Positions 7,691-16,051 of a stretch of 54,038 bases of DNA are shown one piece after another. The translations under genes were made by a program, and so were the position numbers. The notes beneath the pieces were generated by a model. That model was not told the origin of the DNA. It saw only the letters and a program-made list of their open reading frames with translations, and did not search any database. How positions within the stretch are numbered: the stretch's first letter is position 1; each line of letters begins with the position of its first letter. This DNA is from Candidatus Thorarchaeota archaeon (GTDB lineage: Archaea; Asgardarchaeota; Thorarchaeia; Thorarchaeales; Thorarchaeaceae): assembly GCA_016839445.1 (NCBI GenBank), contig JAEOUG010000027.1:45075-99112 (forward strand), written 5' to 3'.

Positions 7691-9228
7691 TGCTTGTCCT
7701 CCTTCTCAAGTTCTCTCTTCAGTATCTTTCCAGCAGCACTCTTCGGAAGCTCGTCACGGAATTCGTAGTGCTTGGGGATCTTGTATCTCGCCAGTTTCCC
7801 TTCCAGATAAGAGAGTATCTCCCCCTCTGTGAGTTCCATGTTAGGTTTTGTCACAATGAAGGCCTTGCCAACTTCACCCCACTTCTCGTGCGGAACGCCG
7901 ACCACCGCTGCCTCTAGGACAGCAGGGTGCTTGAAGAGCAGCTCCTCAATCTCGGTGGGGTAGACGTTCTCTCCCCCCGAGATGAACATATCCTTCTTCC
8001 TGCCCACTATGTAATGGAAGCCCTCTTCATCCTTCATCGCTAAGTCGCCCGTGTGAACCCAGCCGTCTTCCTCAATGGCATTGGCCGTTTCCCCAGGTTC
8101 ATCCCAGTATCCTGAGAAGATGTGCGGCCCACGCAGCATGAGCTCACCAACCTCTCCCGGTGCAACTTCATTGAGGTCGTCATCTGCAATCTTCATATCG
8201 CAGTGAAATACCGGAAATCCGACAGCTGTGGGCTTGCGCTTCACCTCACTCTCAGGCAAGTAGAAGTTGTTCGGTCCGACCTCTGTGAGACCGTATCCCA
8301 TCTTCAGAATCTTGTCGCGAGCCCAGTACCTCTCCATGATGGCCACCGGGCACGGCGCCCCACCACTAATGAACACGCGCACACTGCTGAAGTCTGCCTT
8401 ACTGAACTCTGGTGACTGCGCCATCATGTTGAACATGGTGGGAACTCCAATCACAATGGTGCAGCGCTCATCACGAATGACTCGCAGGGTTTCTTCAACA
8501 CTGAAGTCACCCATGATGATAGACATCGCGCCCAGATGGTAGAAGGGGACGAGGAGTACATTGATGCCACCCGTATGAAACAACGGGAACAGCAGAGGCT
8601 GAATATCATCGGGGCGAAGCTCCCATGAAACTATGGTGTTCACCGAGTTCCAGAAGACCAGTCCATGAGACAGGACTGCTCCTTTTGGCAGGCCTGTTGT
8701 GCCACCTGTGAAGACTATCAGATAGGGATCGTCAAATGTGAGGGAGGGCCGCTCTACAGCCGCCACAGACTTCAGCCTTCTTAGTGATGCCATATCCTTG
8801 TCGCCATCTACCCCCTTCTCACCCATGACGAATGTGTCCCTCTTTCCAACCGAATCGCGGAAAGCCTCGAACTCGCTCGACGTGCTGGGATCGTAGAAGA
8901 AGACCTTTGGATCCGTCTTGTCTATCAGATAGTCTACTTCTCTTGGAGTGAGTCGAGTGTTGAACGGTACAAGGATGCTACCTATCTTGCCGCATGCGAA
9001 GAGGAGGTCAAGGAAGTCGAACCGGTTCTTGGCATACACTCCCACACGATCACCTTTCGACACACCCAAGTCGAGCAGAGCACGCGCCATGCCATTGGCT
9101 CGCTCGTCCATTGATAGGAAGGTGTATCTAGCGCCACTCAGGTTGTCGACAATGGCTTCCTTCTTGGGTGTCAGGAGGGCGCGTCTTCCCGTCCAATCAC
9201 CTATCCAAGACCAGTCGTTCCATTTCAT
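7687..9228 (-). CDS. AMP-forming acyl-CoA synthetase (fatty-acid-CoA ligase)
   Basis: 513 residues, full length for the ANL superfamily. The P-loop TGGTTGLPKG is at 174-183, the adenine motif GYGLTE at 311-316, HTGD at 392-395, the hinge GRKKD at 409-413 and the catalytic C-terminal Lys501 in SAAGKILKREL. It activates a carboxylic acid, probably medium or long chain, with ATP and CoA through an acyl-adenylate. It is the first gene of the operon with the KAS III-like enzyme (four-base overlap) and the MaoC hydratase. A perfect 12-base palindrome 54 bases upstream could be its operator. Chain-length preference cannot be read from the sequence. Confidence 0.92.
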   Translation of the reverse strand: MKWNDWSWIGDWTGRRALLTPKKEAIVDNLSGARYTFLSMDERANGMARALLDLGVSKGDRVGVYAKNRFDFLDLLFACGKIGSILVPFNTRLTPREVDYLIDKTDPKVFFYDPSTSSEFEAFRDSVGKRDTFVMGEKGVDGDKDMASLRRLKSVAAVERPSLTFDDPYLIVFTGGTTGLPKGAVLSHGLVFWNSVNTIVSWELRPDDIQPLLFPLFHTGGINVLLVPFYHLGAMSIIMGDFSVEETLRVIRDERCTIVIGVPTMFNMMAQSPEFSKADFSSVRVFISGGAPCPVAIMERYWARDKILKMGYGLTEVGPNNFYLPESEVKRKPTAVGFPVFHCDMKIADDDLNEVAPGEVGELMLRGPHIFSGYWDEPGETANAIEEDGWVHTGDLAMKDEEGFHYIVGRKKDMFISGGENVYPTEIEELLFKHPAVLEAAVVGVPHEKWGEVGKAFIVTKPNMELTEGEILSYLEGKLARYKIPKHYEFRDELPKSAAGKILKRELEKEDKQ

Positions 9229-9281
9229 TCGGGTGCACCGAAGTCAGATTGACTATCGTTGGTATTAGTCTTACTCCTCGA

Positions 9282-9293
9282 AAACACGTGTTT
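9282..9293. promoter_or_regulatory. perfect palindrome between acyl-CoA ligase operon and GNAT-OB gene
   Basis: AAACACGTGTTT is a perfect 12-base palindrome in the divergent intergenic region, 54 bases ahead of the acyl-CoA ligase ATG and 56 ahead of the GNAT-OB ATG. Its position suits a repressor site controlling one or both genes. No regulator gene lies next to it. Confidence 0.45.
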
Positions 9294-9348
9294 CCACGGA
9301 GAAACGAACTTATCAATCCAGAGTGATATGCAGTGATGTGTGTTCAGC

Positions 9349-10158
9349 ATGCCAAGTGCGAGAGGGACTGTCACCATTGTAGACGCGCAACCCGAGGATG
9401 CCCCATTACTGGCGGAGATATCTAAACGTGCATTTGAGTCAGACATCGAAGTCGGAGCGAGTGCGAAGGGAGGCCCCCAGGGGTATGACTCGAAGACCGC
9501 ACACAGACGAGATGTCGAGAGCGACTACCTTGACTACATCAAGATACTCTTCAACGGAGAGCTTGTCGGAGGAATGAGGGTATTTCGGGCAAACGACGCG
9601 GGGCAGTACGACATCTGGGGAGTGTTCGTTGACCCAGAATACCACAGAAGAGGCATCGCATCAAGAGCATTCCGCCTAGTGATGGACAGGTATCCAGAAG
9701 CCAAGATATGGACTCTTGACACTCCCGAGTGGAATGTCAGAACAAGGAGATTCTACCAAGACAAGCTGGGGTTTGCGAAGAGAGGCATTCTGCGATGGGA
9801 GCAGGATTTCGATCTAATATACTACGAGCTTCTCGTTGATGAAACCTATGAGCATCCCTTGACTCCCCTTGCCGAGTTGGTCGATGGACTCAAGGGGCTT
9901 GCAGTAGAAGGATTGGTCACCTCTGTTGGGAACATCAAGAAGGTCTATTCGAAGCGGGACGGCAAGAACCACATGGTGGCAGAAGCCGGACTGCAGGACG
10001 GTACGGGCACCGCAACACTAACGCTTTGGGATGACTTCATTCGGCAAGTGAGAAAGGGAGAGAGAGTCCGGATTGAGAGAGCGTACACTTCAATGTACGA
10101 CAAGGAGCTCTTCCTCAATGTCAGCAGATATGGGAGATTGGTCATACTGACTGAGTGA
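9349..10158 (+). CDS. GNAT acetyltransferase fused to an RPA-like OB-fold domain
   Basis: 269 residues in two domains. Residues about 8-160 are a GNAT N-acetyltransferase with the acetyl-CoA loop VFVDPEYHRRGIAS (RRGIAS at 100-105) and the C-terminal WNVRTRRFYQDKLGF motif. Residues about 181-269 are an OB fold of the replication-protein-A type (GLVTSVGNIKKVYS, then GLQDGTGTATLTLWDD and GERVRIE), a single-strand nucleic-acid binding module. The ATG at 9349 was chosen because GTGAT lies ten bases ahead. A GTG at 9340 is alternative. The inference is that it acetylates a protein or nucleotide while bound to single-stranded DNA or RNA. The two domains are in one uninterrupted frame, so this is a true fusion. 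Confidence 0.8.
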   Translation: MPSARGTVTIVDAQPEDAPLLAEISKRAFESDIEVGASAKGGPQGYDSKTAHRRDVESDYLDYIKILFNGELVGGMRVFRANDAGQYDIWGVFVDPEYHRRGIASRAFRLVMDRYPEAKIWTLDTPEWNVRTRRFYQDKLGFAKRGILRWEQDFDLIYYELLVDETYEHPLTPLAELVDGLKGLAVEGLVTSVGNIKKVYSKRDGKNHMVAEAGLQDGTGTATLTLWDDFIRQVRKGERVRIERAYTSMYDKELFLNVSRYGRLVILTE

Positions 10159-10164
10159 AAGAAC

Positions 10165-12405
10165 TCAATTGGCGTGCACAGGTATCTGTACTATGTATGT
10201 AGTCTTGCCTTGGTCAGTGGTGTCGGATACAATCAGTGTCCCCCGGAAATGCTCCAAGATCCTGCGAGCGGCGATGACACCCAGACTGCTCCGGCCCCGT
10301 ACACCGCGATCCAGACGGTCTGGGATGGCCTCGATGGGGACTCCTGAAGTCCGTATCGTCACCGCCCAATAGTCATCCTCCACCTGATCTACCAATCTTA
10401 TCTCTGCCTTGATGGAAACCTTCTCAATCCCTTTCTCCAGCGCGATATACAGGATGTTCAGAAACGCGTGGACGAGATGTTGGTCTGCCAAAACCGGACA
10501 GTCTGCACGTTCTGGATCGAATTCGACAACAACGTTCTCAGAACCGACCTTCTTCGTGAAGTAGTCCAGGGCCGCCACGAACGCGGCTACCAAGTTAACT
10601 GGCTCAAGGTCAGCCGTGCGCACGCGATCGGTTTCAGTGAGTAGACGAACGTTCTGAATCAGCCGCTCAGCGAAGGAGATGATCTGGCGCCCATCAGCTG
10701 CAACTCGAGCCCGCCTGCCAGCAGGTAGGTCTGTTGAACCGAGAAGCTCGAGAGATGTCATGAGCATCTGATTGTAGTTGGTGACGTCATGCATCAATAG
10801 GTCAGCAAAGAGGCTTGAGCGCTCGTACAGCTCATTGGATTCATTCAACGCCTTGACGTACAGCCAAGCCAAGATTGGTGGTCCCGCTATTATTCCCATA
10901 AGAAGGAGAATCTCAGACACCCACCAACCAAGAGTCCAGACTGCGTAGTAGCTCTTCAACACGCTCGGGAGAATCCAGATAGCCAACAAGAGAGCCATGT
11001 ACAGTGAAGCAGACGTTTCGCCCTTAGGCCGCTTCGCCAGTAGGAGAATGACATAGGTGAAGGCGAGCATGACAGCCAGACTCAGTACTAGAAGAGCTGC
11101 CTCACCAAGTAGGCTGTCGATGTATGAGGGATTCGTGAGAAGGAAAAGCTGATTCACGGACTCCCCGATTATCGACAGCAAGACACACACACTGAAGGCC
11201 GCAAGCATCCTCGTCGTCGAAACCTCGCGTTTTGGTGGAGATTTCTCATATCTGGCAGCCACATGCAGCAGAACCAAGGTGAGGATGGCCCCCACAATGT
11301 AGAGGGCAGTCGGCTCTCCCAGAATCAGGAACGATGGAGAAACGAAGCTGATCAGAAGAACGACAGAGAGGGATGCCCATAGGCCGAAGATCAGCACCAA
11401 GGGGTAGTAAGTCCAAGAGGGCCTATATTTCGAGTAGAGGAACAGCAGAATCGCCATCATCGCAGAAAGAGAGCCGGCTCCAATGTGTATGATGGAGTAT
11501 GCGAGAAGATTGGCCGCTGGTGGGATAAAGCTCAGCCCAGAAGACTCTATTCCAATGGTGATAAGGAGGGGCAGATAGAAGACGAAGACGAGACCGAGGA
11601 TTAGGCCGTATGCTTGCTGTCTTCCATGTCCCATCCTACGTAGATAGGGGGTCCCAGTACCCAGAGATAGAACCACAAATGATGCCATCATCACTGTTTC
11701 TGAGAACTCCCAGCCGAATAAGCCAAATGTGTGGTAAAGACTGAGCATCAGGACTGAGATCATGAGCATCAGAACACCACTAGCGAAGTATCCTCTGTCC
11801 AGAGGCAACTCCTGCGTTCTCATTCGTGGGAGAAGAAACAGGACCACTAGGAAAAGCATCTCGGCGATGAGTAGCTGAATCCAGATGAAAGCCGTCAACG
11901 TGGCCGTGGAAAGAACAGGAAGAACTGCGAACCATATTATGCCACGCAGGGCAAGCGGCACCATTAGGAAGAGGAGTGCGAATAGCATCGCCCTGCTTGC
12001 ATGCTCCACGAGCGGCCTTCGTGAATAGCACAGCGACAATGCCAAGAGCATGCCTGCCAAGAGCATCATCTCCGCGAGGTCTGCAGCTGTGTTCAACGAA
12101 GTATGCTCCACTTCAGGGGCTGGAAGAAGGAGAAGATTTGTGACCGCCTTTCCGATATGGATGACCACGGGAAAGGCAAAGACAGCAGAGGCAACAAGAT
12201 GAGAACGAAGTCTAGCGCTTCTGAAACTGAGAACTCCGACGACCAGTGGAATAGATATCCAGTATGCAAGCAGGCAGTTGACGCTGACTCTTGTTGCAGG
12301 TGAATACGAAACCAAACCTCCTGGCCCGATTGCCAGTAAGGAACCAATGGTTGCAGAAGGTACGAGCACTAGTACCTTGAGCAAGGCTCGGTGGCTTGGC
12401 TTCAT
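10165..12405 (-). CDS. polytopic sensor histidine kinase
   Basis: 746 residues. The first ~500 are almost entirely hydrophobic, with about sixteen membrane helices. A cytoplasmic kinase core follows. The phospho-acceptor His is in LLMHDVTNYNQM (His about 539), the N-box is reduced to HAFLNILYIALEKG (about 646-659), and the ATP-lid glycines appear as GRSSLG (about 702-707). The dimerisation helix resembles the HDxxNxxQ type common in archaeal kinases. The start at 12405 has a strong site (GGAGTGAC). The longer frame to 12621 would run through the divergent gene's promoter. No response regulator is adjacent. The stimulus is unknown, and the N-terminal part is much larger than in common 7TM sensors. 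Confidence 0.8.
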   Translation of the reverse strand: MKPSHRALLKVLVLVPSATIGSLLAIGPGGLVSYSPATRVSVNCLLAYWISIPLVVGVLSFRSARLRSHLVASAVFAFPVVIHIGKAVTNLLLLPAPEVEHTSLNTAADLAEMMLLAGMLLALSLCYSRRPLVEHASRAMLFALLFLMVPLALRGIIWFAVLPVLSTATLTAFIWIQLLIAEMLFLVVLFLLPRMRTQELPLDRGYFASGVLMLMISVLMLSLYHTFGLFGWEFSETVMMASFVVLSLGTGTPYLRRMGHGRQQAYGLILGLVFVFYLPLLITIGIESSGLSFIPPAANLLAYSIIHIGAGSLSAMMAILLFLYSKYRPSWTYYPLVLIFGLWASLSVVLLISFVSPSFLILGEPTALYIVGAILTLVLLHVAARYEKSPPKREVSTTRMLAAFSVCVLLSIIGESVNQLFLLTNPSYIDSLLGEAALLVLSLAVMLAFTYVILLLAKRPKGETSASLYMALLLAIWILPSVLKSYYAVWTLGWWVSEILLLMGIIAGPPILAWLYVKALNESNELYERSSLFADLLMHDVTNYNQMLMTSLELLGSTDLPAGRRARVAADGRQIISFAERLIQNVRLLTETDRVRTADLEPVNLVAAFVAALDYFTKKVGSENVVVEFDPERADCPVLADQHLVHAFLNILYIALEKGIEKVSIKAEIRLVDQVEDDYWAVTIRTSGVPIEAIPDRLDRGVRGRSSLGVIAARRILEHFRGTLIVSDTTDQGKTTYIVQIPVHAN

Positions 12406-12510
12406 TGTCACTCCTCGAGGATTGTTATGGAGTATAGAGAAAAGCATTCCTTGACTATATGTCTGCTTGTCGTTCATACACAATTGGCCATGGCGATGGC
12501 CGAAAAGCAC

Positions 12511-12516
12511 TATAAG
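12511..12516 (+). promoter_or_regulatory. TATA box, leaderless Eis-like gene
   Basis: TATAAG starts 28 bases ahead of the ATG at 12539, placing the transcription start at or just before that codon. No ribosome site is seen ahead of the ATG. Confidence 0.5.
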
Positions 12517-12538
12517 TAGACGGCTAGCCAGCAGAAGT

Positions 12539-13750
12539 ATGATTGAGGTTCGTGAAGCCAGAGAAGAAGACAGAAACTCCGCAGTCAGACTGATGTGGAA
12601 GGCATTTGATGCAGCATCCAACCTTGACGACGTCAGGAGCCAGGATTGGATTAACCGATGGAACTCGCCAAAGACTAATGATTGGGCCTATGTTGCCACA
12701 GATGACGGGAGAGTGGTGGCAAACCTTGCCTTCTTCGCCACAAAGGCGGAGGACCAGACAATCAGAGGCCGGCCACTCCGATTTGCGGGTGTTTGGGCGG
12801 TCGCAACAGACCCTGCCTACAGAAGGAGAGGGCTAGTCAGGAGGCTCTTCGAGGAGTCGCTGCCGAGGATGAGAGAGGAAGGTGCGAGTCTCTCGATACT
12901 TGATCCGTTCTACCGACCCTTCTACGAGAAGTTCGGATATGCCCTGGCAGAAACACGAATGAAGCATACTCTGAAACGAGACCAGATTCGCGTAGGCCCG
13001 AAGAGAACAGACGTGGTGGCAAGAGAGGCAACAAGCGAGGACTTCCCGGCGCTTCATGACATTGAAACAAGCATGGCAAGGTTCGGATCCCGCTTCTACA
13101 CAAATCCTTCAACCTTCGACTACTTCATCAAGAGTGGCCATCTCCACATACTTGAAGACTCCTCAGGCCCAGTCGCCACCATATGGTTCCGGTTCGCCAG
13201 AGGAGACAACTACGCCCAAGGTGAACCGGGCTACAGCATCACAGCAGGCTGTACTAGATACAAGTCCGATGATGTGTTCCCGTCCATCGTGGAGCTAGTG
13301 AGGAACTACTCGGTCAATGCCAGCAAAGTGACATGGTGGACAGATCCAGACGCTCCCGTCAGACATTACCTTGCAGACATACATACATCACAGACACAGG
13401 CGATTGGCTCAATGATGATGAGGGTCGTGGATTTCGAGGATTACTGTCAGAGCATTGCCATTCCTGAAAGCGCTAGTGAAGGCGTGACCATGGAGCTGAG
13501 TGATGACCACTGCCCGTGGAATAATGGAACCTACAGACTAGTACCGACGGACGGAAGGCTTGAGGCCCAGAGGAGCGACAAAGAACCAGACATCAAGCTC
13601 ACAGCGTTTCATCTATCTGAACTCATTGGAGGGCAAACGCCTCCCACACTCTTGAGGTCACTTGGTAGTATCGTCTGCAGTCAGGGTACTGCTCGGAGGT
13701 TGGACTCAATCTTTCCTCCAGACAACTTCGTTTCATATGTGAGGTTCTAG
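12539..13750 (+). CDS. Eis-like GNAT acetyltransferase with SCP2-like C-terminal domain
   Basis: 404 residues, the normal length for the Eis family. The first GNAT domain contains the acetyl-CoA loop VWAVATDPAYRRRGLVRRLF (about 83-102) followed by YRPFYEKFGY. A second, degenerate GNAT domain covers about 155-290. The C-terminal ~100 residues resemble a sterol-carrier fold (IKLTAFHLSELIGGQTPP). Eis proteins acetylate amino groups of drugs, proteins or polyamines. The substrate here is not known. The ATG at 12539 fits a leaderless message. It is convergent with the DUF362 gene. Confidence 0.8.
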   Translation: MIEVREAREEDRNSAVRLMWKAFDAASNLDDVRSQDWINRWNSPKTNDWAYVATDDGRVVANLAFFATKAEDQTIRGRPLRFAGVWAVATDPAYRRRGLVRRLFEESLPRMREEGASLSILDPFYRPFYEKFGYALAETRMKHTLKRDQIRVGPKRTDVVAREATSEDFPALHDIETSMARFGSRFYTNPSTFDYFIKSGHLHILEDSSGPVATIWFRFARGDNYAQGEPGYSITAGCTRYKSDDVFPSIVELVRNYSVNASKVTWWTDPDAPVRHYLADIHTSQTQAIGSMMMRVVDFEDYCQSIAIPESASEGVTMELSDDHCPWNNGTYRLVPTDGRLEAQRSDKEPDIKLTAFHLSELIGGQTPPTLLRSLGSIVCSQGTARRLDSIFPPDNFVSYVRF

Positions 13751-13762
13751 CACGGCCATTGA

Positions 13763-14983
13763 CTAGAAGAACGTGGGACCTCCCTCGTACTGGTGTTTGG
13801 GCGGTTCCATGTTTGCTGTTTGGTCGGCTGAGAGAATCTCGACAAGCTTGTACTTGCTTGATCCAAGACCCATTTTCTCACCATACTGGGCCACGCGGTA
13901 TGGGTCCTTCATGGGGCCATGAATCAGCTGGAATGGATGCAGCCTAGCTGAGAGATTCGGATTGACTCGCATGTACTTCTCGGGAATTCTAGCCAAGACG
14001 TCTCTGTTCAATCCAACCTTCCTGATGAGGTCAAGACTTGCCGTGTCTACTGCTACTATGTCCCGACTGGCCGCGATTCCCACATCATCTATGACTGACG
14101 GCATAGCCATACCCATGCAGTCGCAAAAGGGTGTGATGTCAAGCATGAAGTTGATGTGGAAAACCTTGGAGCTCTCAAAGCTGTCGAGAATGATCTTGGC
14201 TGCCGCGGCCATGATCTCCTGAAACGCATCGAAGTTCTCCTGCTTCACTGTCCAGCCAGTTAGTCCTCCATCTGCATCCTCGCAGAGCTTCTTGCCGCCG
14301 TGGCACTGGTCGCAGTCATAGAACATGAGAGATGCTTTCTCAGTAGTTTCATTCCATTGAGGCGCGTTCCTGGGACAAGCCGCCTTGATCGTCTCCAGGT
14401 GCTCCTTGGTCATCTTGGACTCGTCGAAGTACTTATCGCGATGCACAATGCCATGAATTGTCTGCCAGCGTGTGGGACCGCTGTAGCCGCCCAGAGCGAT
14501 GTTCTTGAAGGCACCCCCGTAACCACAGGATCCATGTCCCTTTGAGTGTGTCAGATTGATGAGAACGTCAGCATCTAGCAGAACACCGGCAGCGTTCAGG
14601 CTTGTGATGCCCTCCACTTCGACCTTCTTCTTCTTCACGTACTTGTCTTTCACGCCAGCAACAGGGATAATAGGACATCCACAGGTCTCAGCAGTGTAAC
14701 CCCTCTCAGCCGCTTGATAGACAGCTGTTGGGTTGTCAGTAACAAAGGGGAAGGCCCCCTGTTCCTTGATAGCCTCCACAATCCTGCGCACGAAGAAGAC
14801 AGGGACAGTCTGATATCCGTCATTGAAGCCCAGGTGCATCTTGACGGCCACCTTGTCCCTTTTCTCAATCGTGCTGAAGTCCAGCATTTCGAGTATCTTG
14901 TCCAGCTTTTCGCTCATGTTGGCGAATCTAGAAGTCACTCCAGAAATCAACGAACCGTAGTATACCTCAGGAACACTAGCCAT
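13763..14983 (-). CDS. DUF362 protein, long form with Cys-rich insert
   Basis: 406 residues of the DUF362 family. Visible family features are KVAVKMHLGF near residue 45, the THSKGH...GGAFKN segment near 155-168 and the late IAASRDIVAVD near 320. Ferredoxin-type clusters are absent. Instead there are CDQCHGGKKLC near 225-235 and FCDCMG near 292, which may bind iron-sulfur or zinc. The family is linked to redox or CoA-related chemistry but is not biochemically well defined. Upstream TGAGG lies near the ATG. A shorter relative lies at 28386-29270. Confidence 0.75.
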   Translation of the reverse strand: MASVPEVYYGSLISGVTSRFANMSEKLDKILEMLDFSTIEKRDKVAVKMHLGFNDGYQTVPVFFVRRIVEAIKEQGAFPFVTDNPTAVYQAAERGYTAETCGCPIIPVAGVKDKYVKKKKVEVEGITSLNAAGVLLDADVLINLTHSKGHGSCGYGGAFKNIALGGYSGPTRWQTIHGIVHRDKYFDESKMTKEHLETIKAACPRNAPQWNETTEKASLMFYDCDQCHGGKKLCEDADGGLTGWTVKQENFDAFQEIMAAAAKIILDSFESSKVFHINFMLDITPFCDCMGMAMPSVIDDVGIAASRDIVAVDTASLDLIRKVGLNRDVLARIPEKYMRVNPNLSARLHPFQLIHGPMKDPYRVAQYGEKMGLGSSKYKLVEILSADQTANMEPPKHQYEGGPTFF

Positions 14984-15069
14984 CTCTCATTGCCTCACTG
15001 CTGCTTTGGGGAGATGAGGAAGTATCTGTGGACTATATGAGATTGTCCATTCACGAACGTTAAGCGATT

Positions 15070-15110
15070 AAGAAAAACAAGAGGCACGAGTAGCCTGCTG
15101 GCCACTCGTG
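15070..15110 (-). terminator. hairpin plus T-rich tail after the RGG OB-fold gene
   Basis: On the minus strand, CACGAGT/ACTCGTG with inner GCC/GGC gives about eleven pairs (15085-15110). CCTCTTGTTTTTCTT follows. It begins about 19 bases past the stop of the OB-fold gene. Confidence 0.6.
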
Positions 15111-15128
15111 TATGTGTGCTGGAACGAA

Positions 15129-15698
15129 TTAGTATCTTCTGCGTCTATCACGACCACCGTAGCCGCCACTGCGACCACGATCACGGTCACGGCCGCCGTA
15201 GCCACCGCCACCGCCACCGCCGCCGTCACGGTAGCCACCGCCACCGCCACCGCCGCCTCTGCTGCCGCCATAGCTTCCGCCGCCACCTCTTCGGCCGCCG
15301 AAACCACCGCGTCTGCGTGTGTCCTCGTGCTCCTCTGCGCTCATGTCGTTCTCCATGTTGACTTCCTCGATGGCTTCCTCAGCCTGGCTGAGCTCACCAT
15401 ACTTGCCAACATTAAGACGGAGATTTCCGCGGAAGAGACCGGTGTATCCATTACGCAAGGTGTAGGTACCACCTTCTTCAACGCTGTCAATAGCCTCATC
15501 CCAGAGGGGAACCGCGACACAACCTGTCGTGTCTCCGACAATGGCATCAAGTACTCGATGCGACGTGTTGTCATTTCTAGAGGTAACCTCGCGTTCCTCG
15601 CCCTTCTCGACCACCTTGAAGGTGATGATCAAGTTCTTCATTCGTGGCTTCAACTCAGCCACAGTAGCCTCAATTGGCTCTCTTTCTTCGTAGCTCAT
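15129..15698 (-). CDS. single-strand nucleic-acid-binding OB-fold protein with RGG tail
   Basis: 189 residues. The first ~110 form an RPA-like OB fold (EATVAELKPRMKNLIITFKV, then IVGDTTGCVAVPLWDEAID and TYTLRNGYTGLFRGNLRL). The remaining ~70 residues are almost only Gly, Arg, Tyr and Asp, with RRGG, YGGSRGG and YGGRDRDRGR units, an RGG-box tail typical of RNA/ssDNA binding and condensate-forming proteins. The ATG at 15698 starts the homology. A longer frame to 15833 adds unrelated residues. A paralogue lacking the tail is at 35923-36315. It probably coats single-stranded nucleic acid in the cytoplasm. Confidence 0.85.
   Translation of the reverse strand: MSYEEREPIEATVAELKPRMKNLIITFKVVEKGEEREVTSRNDNTSHRVLDAIVGDTTGCVAVPLWDEAIDSVEEGGTYTLRNGYTGLFRGNLRLNVGKYGELSQAEEAIEEVNMENDMSAEEHEDTRRRGGFGGRRGGGGSYGGSRGGGGGGGGYRDGGGGGGGGYGGRDRDRGRSGGYGGRDRRRRY
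15140..15310. repeat. low-complexity GGC/GGT-rich coding repeat
   Basis: Runs of glycine codons with scattered Arg and Tyr codons encode the RGG tail of the OB-fold gene. On the plus strand this appears as repeated ccgccaccg-type units, which create long false reading frames on the opposite strand. Confidence 0.8.
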
Positions 15699-15999
15699 TG
15701 TGTTTTCTCTCACTTTGAGTTTGCAGGTGCTCAAAACTAGCGATTCTTCGTGGACTCTGCGAATCGGGATATGGTTCCACTCACGCGATCTAGAAAGGAC
15801 CTCTTGCTTGGTATGCCTGCAGGATTTCCTCAATTACAATGCCTTAAGAACTTGTGTAAGGAGCCATAAGAGGCCAAAACTGCAACCACTGACAGCGAGA
15901 AGAACACGCACGACCTAACCAGATTTCTTAATTAGCCCACGTGCAAGACCAATGCCAAGTTCGCGTGGTCTGAATCAACGTTAGGTACTGGTGACTTGG

Positions 16000-16004
16000 T
16001 ATAC
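16000..16004 (+). promoter_or_regulatory. possible TATA element of the 852-residue surface protein gene
   Basis: TATAC lies about 50 bases ahead of the chosen TTG start (16052). Transcription near 16026 would leave a leader containing GGGAGGT at about 16037-16043, eight bases before the TTG. Confidence 0.3.
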
Positions 16005-16051
16005 GTCAGTTCTATCTGTTGACTCGGCCTCGCAGAGGGAGGTATAGGAAC

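Noticed and set aside
15108..15740. Long plus-strand frame rich in Ala and Thr, and its neighbours in other frames
   Set aside because: It is the complement of the RGG-tail glycine codons. The repeat creates open frames on both strands. The OB-fold homology fixes the minus strand as coding.
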